Shown: positions 57,292-64,000 of the stretch, in pieces
How positions within the stretch are numbered: position 1 is the stretch's first letter
How the letters are laid out: each line of letters starts with the position of its first letter
From: Ardenticatenaceae bacterium
GTDB lineage: Bacteria; Chloroflexota; Anaerolineae; Promineifilales; Promineifilaceae
Assembly (NCBI GenBank): GCA_020634435.1
Contig: JACKBS010000008.1
Span: forward strand, 62,001 to 126,000
Direction of reading: 5' to 3'
DNA: 64,000 nucleotides
Position numbers and translations under genes: made by a program
Notes under the pieces: generated by a model
What the model was told of the DNA's origin: nothing
Database searches by the model: none
Seen by the model: the letters and a program-made list of their open reading frames with translations, nothing else

Positions 57292-59715
57292 TTAATCCTC
57301 GGTAAATTTGACAAAGGTTACGCCCGCGCCACCTTCGCCGTCTTTGCCTTCTTCAAATGAGACGATGTGCTTGTTGTTTTGCAAAGATTTGCGTACGGCC
57401 GTTCGCAGCTTGCCCGTCCCTTTGCCATGAATAATACGCACCCACGGCATGTGGGAAAGATACGCCTGGTCGATAAAGGTGGTCAGTGCCGCCAGACCAT
57501 CTTCCACGCGACGGCCACGAATATCCAGCTCCATGCCCGGCGAACTGGATTTGACCAAGGGCATGGATTCCATATCCGCATCTTCGTCCTTGGGCCGACT
57601 TTTGAACTCCAGGTCGCCTAGCTTGGCTCGCATCTGCAAACGGCCGACGGCCACCATCGCCTCATACTTGCTCAGCGAAATGATCTCGCCTTCGGTATTG
57701 AGCGCTTTCACCACAACCTTGTCGCCTACTTCAAGCTCCAGACTGTTTTTGGTTGGCTTGCGGATTTTGCTTACCTTGGGCGCAATTTGCTCCACATCTT
57801 CCGCCTCCAGCGCAGCGACGTCTTTGCTCACCTGCTTCAGCTTGTTCAGCGATTGGGCATCGCGAATTTGCTTGCGTGCCTGCCGCAGTTCCTCTTCGAT
57901 GGCGGCGATCTTTTGCCGCGCTTCTTCCTGCGCATCGGCCAGCACCGCTTCCCGCTCTTCCTCCAGCCGTTCCAGCTGGCGGGTCAGGGCATCCTTCTCG
58001 TCTTCCAGCTGGCGGCGAATGAGCCGGGCCGCCGCTTCTTCGGCAGCCATCTTCTCGCGCAAATCGTAGATCGCGTCCAGCAGATTTTCGGCTTCGTTGT
58101 TGCCCGCGCCGGTCAGCTTCATAGCATCGTCCAGAATGGTGTCATCCAGACCCAATCGCCGAGCAATGGCAAAGGCGTTGGATTTGCCAGGAATGCCAAT
58201 GGCCATTTCGTAAGTGGGGGAGAGCGTTTCCACATCAAACAGCATGGAGGCGTTGGTCGCACCGCGCTGCTGGTCGGCGTACAGCTTTAGCTCAGGGTAA
58301 TGCGTGGCGATGAACGTCGTCGCGCCTTTATCACGCAAAAAGCTGGTGATGGCCTGGGCCAGGGCCGCGCCTTCCGTCGGGTCGGTGCCGGAGCCAAGCT
58401 CATCGAGCAGCACCAGCGAGCGGTCGTCCACGTGGGCGAGGATACGAATGATGTTGGTCATGTGCGCCGAGAAGGTGGAAAGGCTTTGCTCAATTGACTG
58501 CTCATCGCCGATGTCGGCAAAAACATCATCAAAAACGGTGAGCCGGGCTTCGATGGCGGGCAGGTGTAGGCCAGATTGGGCCATCAGCACCATCAGGCCA
58601 ATGGTTTTGAGGCTGACTGTTTTACCACCAGTGTTTGGCCCGGTGATGAGTACGGTAAAGATGTCGTCGCCCAGGGTGAGGTCGGTAGGGATCACGTCGC
58701 CGGGCGGCAGCAGCGGATGGCGTGCGTTGCGAATCCAGACGGTGCTGCCAGGATGCGGATTGCGCGGTGGCGCGATCCATTTGGCCAGCTCGTTGGCGTG
58801 TTTGGGCGGTTTGGGCTGCTCAAATTCGCGCCAGTCCACAAAGTCTGGCGGTACGCCTTTGATGATGGCGGCGTACCGGGCGCGGGCAAAGATGAGGTCC
58901 AACTCGGCCATGCGCTCCACGATGCGGATGATGGGGTCGGCTACGTCGGCTACCTTGGCGGAGAGTTCAGCCAGGATGCGCTCGATTTCGGCTTGCTCGC
59001 TCATTTGCAGGCCGCGGTACTCGTTGTTCAGCTCTACCGTGCCGATGGGTTCCATCCACAGGGTTGCGCCGCTGCCGCTTTGGTCGTGCACAATGCCTTT
59101 GATGCGACCTTTGGCATCAGCTTTAACGGGCACGACATAACGGCCGCTTCGCATCGTGACAATGGGTTCTTGCAGCCACTGGTTTTGGCTGGAGTTGAGC
59201 AGGCGTTGGAGCTTGTCTTGAATACGGCCGTGTACCGTCCGTAAGTCGGTGCGAATTTTGGCCAGTTTGCTGCTGGCGCTGTCCAGCACTTCGCCGCGCT
59301 CGTCGATGGTGCTGCTGATGGCGTCTACTAAACCAGGCACTTCTTCCACCAGCTCGGCGATAGCCGCCAGATAAGGGAAGTCGTCAGCAACCTTGATGAG
59401 CTGTCGCTTGAGCGTGCGGGAAGCCGCCAGCGTGCTGCGGATGTCCAGCAAATCTTCGGCGGGCAGGGTGAAGCCGCGTTTGGAGTTTTCCGCCGGGCGG
59501 CGTACGTCGCGAGCCCCGCCAATGGTGATGTTGGTGTGGGTATCCAGCAGCAAGAGCGCTTCGGCCGTTTCTTTTTGCCACTGTTCGGCCAGAATTTGGT
59601 CGGTGGTGGGCTGAAGTTTGCGGGCCAGCTCTTCGCCAGCGCTGAAGCTGGTGTAGCCAGCTAGAATGTTGAGTACCTTATGGTATTCAAGGGTATGTAA
59701 TGATTTTGTGTCCAT
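57292..59715 (-). CDS. mutS2: Endonuclease MutS2
   Basis: An 807-residue MutS-family ATPase that lacks the mismatch-recognition domain and suppresses recombination or rescues collided ribosomes, depending on species. The core and clamp (about 1-310) precede the ATPase with Walker A ITGPNTGGKTVSLK (about 340) and Walker B LVLLDELGSGTDPTEG. A long Glu/Arg-rich coiled coil (about 525-620) leads to a C-terminal Smr domain (about 730-807) with LDIRGRRVEDGL and WVRIIHGKGTGKLR. Length is normal. AGGAAAA precedes the ATG. Confidence 0.96.
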   Translation of the reverse strand: MDTKSLHTLEYHKVLNILAGYTSFSAGEELARKLQPTTDQILAEQWQKETAEALLLLDTHTNITIGGARDVRRPAENSKRGFTLPAEDLLDIRSTLAASRTLKRQLIKVADDFPYLAAIAELVEEVPGLVDAISSTIDERGEVLDSASSKLAKIRTDLRTVHGRIQDKLQRLLNSSQNQWLQEPIVTMRSGRYVVPVKADAKGRIKGIVHDQSGSGATLWMEPIGTVELNNEYRGLQMSEQAEIERILAELSAKVADVADPIIRIVERMAELDLIFARARYAAIIKGVPPDFVDWREFEQPKPPKHANELAKWIAPPRNPHPGSTVWIRNARHPLLPPGDVIPTDLTLGDDIFTVLITGPNTGGKTVSLKTIGLMVLMAQSGLHLPAIEARLTVFDDVFADIGDEQSIEQSLSTFSAHMTNIIRILAHVDDRSLVLLDELGSGTDPTEGAALAQAITSFLRDKGATTFIATHYPELKLYADQQRGATNASMLFDVETLSPTYEMAIGIPGKSNAFAIARRLGLDDTILDDAMKLTGAGNNEAENLLDAIYDLREKMAAEEAAARLIRRQLEDEKDALTRQLERLEEEREAVLADAQEEARQKIAAIEEELRQARKQIRDAQSLNKLKQVSKDVAALEAEDVEQIAPKVSKIRKPTKNSLELEVGDKVVVKALNTEGEIISLSKYEAMVAVGRLQMRAKLGDLEFKSRPKDEDADMESMPLVKSSSPGMELDIRGRRVEDGLAALTTFIDQAYLSHMPWVRIIHGKGTGKLRTAVRKSLQNNKHIVSFEEGKDGEGGAGVTFVKFTED

Positions 59716-60256
59716 TTTTCCTGAATTTAGCCACAGAGGACACAGAGAAAAAGAGGCACTCTGCGAAATCTGCGATTATAGACGACTCTGGGAGCACATA
59801 CCCTCGGGTGTGGTTGTTTTAGCGAGGCATGGTCCGAGTCGGTTGATTTTTGTTAAGTTGGTGATGGGTGGATACGGCCGTATCGCTCAATCGCAATCTG
59901 CCAGTTTGACCCACAAGCAATGCAGTTTTATTGACAAACATGAAAATTAACCTCCTCGTTTAGATTTTGCTCAAGTATACCTGTGAAATAAAATCTGGCT
60001 AAAAAATTGAGTGCGGTCAAGCAACTTGGGCCAAATTGTAGAGTTTTTCAAAAGCTCACGTTTGTAGCTAATCGGACGCGGATGAACGCGGACGAACGCA
60101 GATTAAAAGCAACTTTCCGCGCCATCCGTGCTTGTCCGCGTCCTAAAATTACGAAAACTGAAAAGCCTTGGGTCGAATTGTGGCGTAGTTAATATTGTAA
60201 TTGGGGCAGTTGCGGAATAATTTAAGGCATTCGTTCACCATTTAAGGGTACTTTCT
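59716..60256. other. Intergenic region of repeats
   Basis: No gene is seen in 541 bp. It contains a cacagagg-type stretch (59728-59770), one ACGGCCGT in the extended palindrome GATACGGCCGTATC near 59872, and the second gacgcggatgaacgcgg inverted repeat (60069-60145). Confidence 0.6.
60069..60145. repeat. Inverted repeat 'gacgcggatgaacgcggacg', copy 2
   Basis: TCGGACGCGGATGAACGCGG and CCGTGCTTGTCCGCGTCC face each other. It is the same family as 47219-47285, with the A/T centre changed. Confidence 0.8.
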
Positions 60257-61411
60257 ATGTGTATAGCAGAGCAGAAATTGAGCTGGGTTTTGGGTCTATT
60301 TGTTATTTTTGGGGGATTGGGGTGGGGGCTGTGGTCGGTAACGGCCGTTTCTGCCCAAACAATCTATCCACCCGCCAACGATCAATATGTAAATGATTAC
60401 GCTGACGTCATCAGCAGTGTCGATGAGGCGCAGATTCGCAATTTGCTGGCCGAGTTTGAGGCGACCGATGGCGTGCAGATGACGGTGCTGACGGTGCGCT
60501 CCTTGAGCGATTACAGTACCGGAGACACCTCAATTGAGCAGTTTGCGACCAATTTGTTTAACGAATGGGGCGTTGGCGATGCGGATCGGAACGATGGCGT
60601 GCTGTTCTTGGTGGCGGTTGAAGATCATGAACTGCGCATTGAGTTGGGTTCTGGTTATGGGTCCGAGTATAACGGCCGTATGCAGCGCCTGATTGATCAA
60701 ATCATCGTGCCGTATTTCCGTCAGGAAGATTACAGCCTGGGGATTTTTGAAGGCAGCCGGGCTATCGTGGCCGATTTGCGTGGGGAGGTGTATGAATCGC
60801 TGGCGGAAACCAATGGGACACCTTCCCGCACAGTGGGTTTGGTGGAAGACGAAACGGCCGTTCCCATCAGGGAAAACTGGGGCTTGATTTTGTTGGGGCT
60901 GGGGGCGGTGGGTACACCGCTCGGTGGGCTGTTGTTTTCGCGTTACCGTCGCTACCAACCACGGACCTGTCCGAACTGCCAATCCTCTATGGTGCGCCTG
61001 GACGAGCGGGCCGATGATGCTTATCTGGACAAGGGGCAGATTAAAGAAGAGGTGATCAGCTCAGTCGATTATGACGTCTGGCTGTGCCAGAGCTGCGATC
61101 ATCGCGAAATTATTCCATATGCCAACTGGTTCACACGATACGGCCGTTGTCCCCAATGCCACTACCGCACGCTGAGCCATTCTTCGAGCATCGTCTACCA
61201 CGCCACCTATTCCAGCACGGGGCTGCGCCGCAACCGCGATACCTGTACCCACTGCAACCACGAACGCATCACCGATGTCACCATTCCGATGAAAGTGCAG
61301 TCAGACGACGACAGCAGCTCTAGCTCATGGAGCAGTTCCTCAAGCTCTAGCTCTAGCAGCTCCTTTGGCGGCGGTAGTTCGTCTGGGGGTGGGGCGAGTG
61401 GGAAGTGGTAG
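60257..61411 (+). CDS. TPM-domain protein with zinc ribbons and Ser-rich tail
   Basis: A 384-residue envelope protein. The signal peptide/anchor (about 10-33) is followed by a TPM domain (about 36-175: NDYADVISSVDEAQIRNLLA, GVGDADRNDGVLFLVAVEDH, RIELGSGYGSEYNG). A transmembrane helix (about 210-230, GLILLGLGAVGTPLGGLLF) leads to cytoplasmic zinc knuckles: CPNCQSS, CQSCDH, CPQCHY and CTHCNH. The tail is a near-homopolymeric Ser stretch followed by Gly/Ser. YgcG/MOLO1-like TPM proteins are linked to membrane protein handling, but function here is not known. Confidence 0.85.
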   Translation: MCIAEQKLSWVLGLFVIFGGLGWGLWSVTAVSAQTIYPPANDQYVNDYADVISSVDEAQIRNLLAEFEATDGVQMTVLTVRSLSDYSTGDTSIEQFATNLFNEWGVGDADRNDGVLFLVAVEDHELRIELGSGYGSEYNGRMQRLIDQIIVPYFRQEDYSLGIFEGSRAIVADLRGEVYESLAETNGTPSRTVGLVEDETAVPIRENWGLILLGLGAVGTPLGGLLFSRYRRYQPRTCPNCQSSMVRLDERADDAYLDKGQIKEEVISSVDYDVWLCQSCDHREIIPYANWFTRYGRCPQCHYRTLSHSSSIVYHATYSSTGLRRNRDTCTHCNHERITDVTIPMKVQSDDDSSSSSWSSSSSSSSSSSFGGGSSSGGGASGKW

Positions 61412-61436
61412 GTAAGTGGGGAACGGCCGTTGCCGC

Positions 61437-62123
61437 TTAGGCAACCTGGCTTTTCATCATCACCTGATTAAAGTAGTCAATGCCCGCTTCAATATCTTGT
61501 TTGGTGATGGCGGGCCAGTAGTTTTGCACAACATGCAGGCAGGCGTAGGCGCTTTGCCACAGCATAAAATTGCTCAAGCGCATGTCGCCGCCAGTGCGAA
61601 TGACCAGATCTACATCGGGCAAGCTTGCCGTCCACAAGTGCGCTTCCAACCTTTGTTGCAGCGCTTCATCGCTGGTGGTTCCCTCCGCCAACAGCTGGCG
61701 GGCCGCATGAACAATTTCGGCACGGCCGCCGTAGTTGTAGGCAAAGTTAAAGATGCCAGACTGGTTGTTTTGCGTCAGCGTCACCGCCTCGTTAAGCCGT
61801 TTTTGGGCCTTGGCCGTTAAATCTTCCGTGAAACCACTGTGCACAAAGCGAATATCGCGGTCGTGCAGCTCTTTGACAAAGCGGGGCAAATGGTTTTCCA
61901 GCGCACGCAGCAGAAAGGTTGTTTCTGGCTGGGGCCTGCCCCAGTTTTCCGTTGACCAGGCATAGCAGGAGATAATGTTCACCCCCAGCTCCTGGCACAT
62001 TTTGAGCACATCGGGAATGTGTTCATACCCGGCCTTGTGCCCGACTGAGCGAGGTAGCCCTTGGTTGGTGGCCCAACGGCCGTTGCCATCCATGATGAAG
62101 GCAATATGCTTGGGGGTAATCAT
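61437..62123 (-). CDS. uppS: Undecaprenyl diphosphate synthase (cis-prenyltransferase)
   Basis: A 228-residue enzyme that condenses isopentenyl diphosphates onto farnesyl diphosphate to make the C55 carrier. IAFIMDGNGRWA (about 8-19) holds the catalytic Asp, and GHKAGYEH, the ENWGRP segment, FAYNYGGRAEI and RTGGDMRLSNFMLWQSAYA complete the signature. The start overlaps the stop of the upstream 235-residue gene (ATGA), so they are coupled. No cdsA follows, unlike many genomes. The last part (NYWPAITKQD) differs slightly from the usual WPDF. Confidence 0.95.
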   Translation of the reverse strand: MITPKHIAFIMDGNGRWATNQGLPRSVGHKAGYEHIPDVLKMCQELGVNIISCYAWSTENWGRPQPETTFLLRALENHLPRFVKELHDRDIRFVHSGFTEDLTAKAQKRLNEAVTLTQNNQSGIFNFAYNYGGRAEIVHAARQLLAEGTTSDEALQQRLEAHLWTASLPDVDLVIRTGGDMRLSNFMLWQSAYACLHVVQNYWPAITKQDIEAGIDYFNQVMMKSQVA

Positions 62124-62827
62124 GAAACGGCCGTATCGGTATTAGCCTGAGCCATCTCGGTACGTAATTCCGGGGCGTACAAATCAATTAGTTGATGAAA
62201 TTGTTGGAGAAGGTTGCCAAGATACTCTCGGTTTACTTGTTCCGGGGCCGCCTCTGGCGAGACATTCATCAGCATGTTGACAAGGCCATAGATCAGGGCA
62301 AATCCACCGGCTGGCGTCTCTTCAATGGTCAGACGCTCTTCGTTAAATTTCACAATTTCTATGATGATTTTCCAGGCGTTGTTCATGGTGTCGTAGTAGA
62401 CATTGCGATTCAGCTTATCCCAGGCATGCGGATTTTCGGTGGCGATGGCGTAGGCCTTGCGGAAATCAAGCGAATACATGGCAATGAGGCGGCGCAGCCA
62501 GCCCCAGAACGGTTCGGTGCAGCGGGCTTTAATGGGCTCAAAGACGGCCGGATCAGTACCTGTTCTGAGCGTATCCAGCAGAAAAAAAACGTGGTCTGGA
62601 TCTAAAAAGAGTTCCAAACCGCTGATGATTTTGTAGAAGGTGTCGATGGTAACGGCCGTATGCAAATGTTCCCGAATAATCATTTCAATATCGGTAGCCA
62701 ACGTTGTGCTTTTGCTTAAAGCGGACTGCAATGCGTCTAACGCTTGTACCTGCTCTGGCAACAGCTCGGGCCAATTTTGTGTATTGCTCGATTCAGACTG
62801 TACGGGTGCTGCCTCGTTTGGACTCAT
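62120..62827 (-). CDS. Unknown helical protein between the EAD protein and uppS
   Basis: A 235-residue cytoplasmic protein, mostly alpha-helical: LPEQVQALDALQSALS, LDPDHVFFLLDTLRTG and NNAWKIIIEIVKFNEERL. No signal peptide or membrane segment, and no family I recognise. The ATG at 62827 has GGAGAA at good spacing (another ATG is 6 nt earlier). It overlaps uppS by 4 bp and follows the EAD-like gene by 15 bp, so the three form one operon. Confidence 0.72.
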   Translation of the reverse strand: MSPNEAAPVQSESSNTQNWPELLPEQVQALDALQSALSKSTTLATDIEMIIREHLHTAVTIDTFYKIISGLELFLDPDHVFFLLDTLRTGTDPAVFEPIKARCTEPFWGWLRRLIAMYSLDFRKAYAIATENPHAWDKLNRNVYYDTMNNAWKIIIEIVKFNEERLTIEETPAGGFALIYGLVNMLMNVSPEAAPEQVNREYLGNLLQQFHQLIDLYAPELRTEMAQANTDTAVS

Positions 62828-62842
62828 GAACATTTCTCCTGC

Positions 62843-63718
62843 CTAGTTCGGTTTTGTAAAATTGTGGTCTCCCCAGTCGTTCTTTTTGCCTGGAGGTGGG
62901 GCAAAGCGTTGCGATTGAGCATAAGCATCTGATTTTTCGACTACTCGTATCCGCTCATCCTGCATTCTTTGATGTTTTTCATTGATGTCATCCAAAAGCT
63001 CTTTAATTTTGCGGCGCATGCTGCTCAATAAATCATCAATATTTTCAAGTAATCCGTCGAGTTCACCTAGCGCGTCTAAGTTCTTCCGCAATTGGACAAT
63101 GTCTTGCTGTAATCTGTCTAAACTCAAGGGGGCTTCATCGTTGCTCAAATTGCTCTTGAACGTTTGTGCCTGGGTTGTAACAGATGCTAAATTTTCTCGT
63201 GAATTGCTACGTGGATCCCACGATGCTCTACTTACAGAATGGATACCTAAATCTGATTTTCTTAGGGAAGGTGGTTTAGTGAAATCTGCCTGACTAATTG
63301 GTTTTTGCGATTGAATTTGCGCCGCTTCTCTATTGGCTTGCTCTCTGAGCATGGTAAACATGGCGATGGATTTGCTCAGAAGATCGACATCTTCAGAGGA
63401 GGGAGAGGGTGTGCTGTACATTGTTTGCAGCTGAAAGGAGTGTGGCTCGTTGTTGGCGGCATCCAGCAGCGGCTGGAAATTCCCTCTTGGTTTCTTTTCG
63501 TGGCAGCGCTGCACAAATTCAATGATCTGCTGGCGGCGTAATATAATCTCAATCAACTCAACAACGCGACGGTCAAAACTGCTCCCTTCAAATTTATCCA
63601 AATCAAGACCAAAATCGAAGGCTAAACCATGTAAGTCGTCTGGAGAAAAGCAGTCACTTATCCTGTCTCGCAGTTCTGCCATCCGATTGGGTATAGACGT
63701 GCGTTGTTCTGCATTCAT
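62843..63718 (-). CDS. Protein with N-terminal EAD-like adaptor domain and C-terminal coiled coil
   Basis: A 291-residue protein. Residues about 12-82 match the EAD7 pattern: FSPDDLHGLAFDFGLDLDKF, then FDRRVVELIEIILRRQQI and QRCHEKKPRGNF. The middle (about 85-200) is low-complexity and polar. A coiled coil (about 205-260, LDALGELDGLLENIDDLL then RRKIKELLDDINEK) precedes a basic tail. It has no enzymatic motif and probably acts as an adaptor or signalling scaffold. EAD-like domains are also in the conflict operon at 15.9-28.2 kb, so homotypic pairing in trans is conceivable. The gene is AT-richer than average and lacks ACGGCCGT. Confidence 0.74.
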   Translation of the reverse strand: MNAEQRTSIPNRMAELRDRISDCFSPDDLHGLAFDFGLDLDKFEGSSFDRRVVELIEIILRRQQIIEFVQRCHEKKPRGNFQPLLDAANNEPHSFQLQTMYSTPSPSSEDVDLLSKSIAMFTMLREQANREAAQIQSQKPISQADFTKPPSLRKSDLGIHSVSRASWDPRSNSRENLASVTTQAQTFKSNLSNDEAPLSLDRLQQDIVQLRKNLDALGELDGLLENIDDLLSSMRRKIKELLDDINEKHQRMQDERIRVVEKSDAYAQSQRFAPPPGKKNDWGDHNFTKPN

Positions 63719-63809
63719 TGGAAATCTCGTATTTTGTTGATTGAGGGTGTTTTGCGCAGCAGTGTTGTTGAACGATATTGCGTGCTATTTTAGCATAAAA
63801 TTTGTTTGG

Positions 63810-64000
63810 CTAGCTGGTTACGGCCGTTCTCGCCATAAAGTCCAAAATATGCCCGGCAATCTCCTCGCCCTTGTCTTCCTGCAAAAAGTGCCCCGCGCCC
63901 TCGATAGTAATTTCTGGCTGGTCTTTCGTCCCTGGAATGCCGCGCCGAAAGATGGCATCGCCACCGCGCGTGATGGGGTCGCCGTCGCTAAACATGACCA
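63810..64000 (-). CDS. Haloalkane-dehalogenase-like alpha/beta hydrolase, C-terminal part (cut by window end)
   Basis: The visible part ends MFSDGDPITRGGDAIFR, RGIPGTKDQPEIT and IEGAGHFLQEDKGEEI. SDGDPIT carries the acid residue region and GAGHFLQEDKG the catalytic His of haloalkane dehalogenases and related hydrolases. The N-terminus lies beyond position 64000. Epoxide hydrolase is the main alternative. Confidence 0.82.
   Translation of the reverse strand, partial: VMFSDGDPITRGGDAIFRRGIPGTKDQPEITIEGAGHFLQEDKGEEIAGHILDFMARTAVTS

Noticed and set aside
61300..61411. Serine-repeat end of the TPM protein as a frameshift or assembly artefact
   Set aside because: Frame is kept with mixed Ser codons and a Gly/Ser end typical of TPM-family tails.

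Overview
The window looks like a contiguous piece of a mesophilic Chloroflexota genome (Anaerolineae-like). This is inferred from the valine/threonine-rich VTRVVTETV spacer behind a lipoprotein signal, C-terminal YLPM tails on secreted proteins, BTAD/NB-ARC regulators, and the overall gene content. Coding density is high and the base composition is moderately GC-rich. By eye I count about 120 copies of the palindrome ACGGCCGT, roughly one per 500 bp and mostly inside genes. Chance would give one or two. It behaves like a highly iterated palindrome comparable to cyanobacterial HIP1, and it leaves the recurring peptides ETAV, NGR and RPF in proteins of every kind.

Layout: 0-5 kb holds prolyl-tRNA synthetase and an orphan oligopeptide-type binding lipoprotein. 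4.2-15.7 kb holds an XRE/NB-ARC STAND regulator behind a nucleoside phosphorylase, three exported proteins (beta-helix, HtrA-like protease, beta-propeller), a small coupled protein, a BTAD/NB-ARC/TPR regulator and an EamA transporter. 15.9-28.2 kb is a five-gene minus-strand conflict-type island: an EAD7-tailed protein, a CHAT protease fused to a dead STAND NTPase, a MoxR ATPase, a vWA protein, and a 2117-residue giant carrying EAD7, two catalytically degraded CHAT domains, two P-loop modules, an NBR1-like four-tryptophan domain and a glycoside-hydrolase-like barrel. 28.4-36 kb holds an ABC exporter, rocD, a phosphate-binding-like lipoprotein, uppP, tgt and a SET-domain protein. 36-46.3 kb holds a hybrid histidine kinase, a SAM-I riboswitch controlling a cystathionine gamma-synthase and aspartate kinase pair, ferritin, a sucrase/ferredoxin-like protein, an FAD oxidoreductase and tmRNA. 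46.4-64 kb holds YwiC-like/NnrS-like/cupin genes, lon, an aldo/keto reductase, GNAT, a GerW/YtfJ-like pair, a TPR/HTH protein, a zinc-ribbon membrane protein, mutS2, a TPM-domain protein, uppS, a second EAD-like protein and the end of a haloalkane-dehalogenase-like gene.

The island is the part most likely to be a little-described system. A MoxR/vWA pair, a protease with intact His/Cys, and adaptor-type EAD domains on at least two proteins match the published logic of NTP-dependent vWA-MoxR conflict systems. The giant third component, with pseudo-CHAT domains, a four-tryptophan domain and a glycosidase-like barrel, is unusual. A further EAD-like protein at 62.8-63.7 kb could join in trans.

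Most intergenic gaps contain short inverted repeats of several families, including two copies of a MITE-like element, one of them inside the conflict operon.
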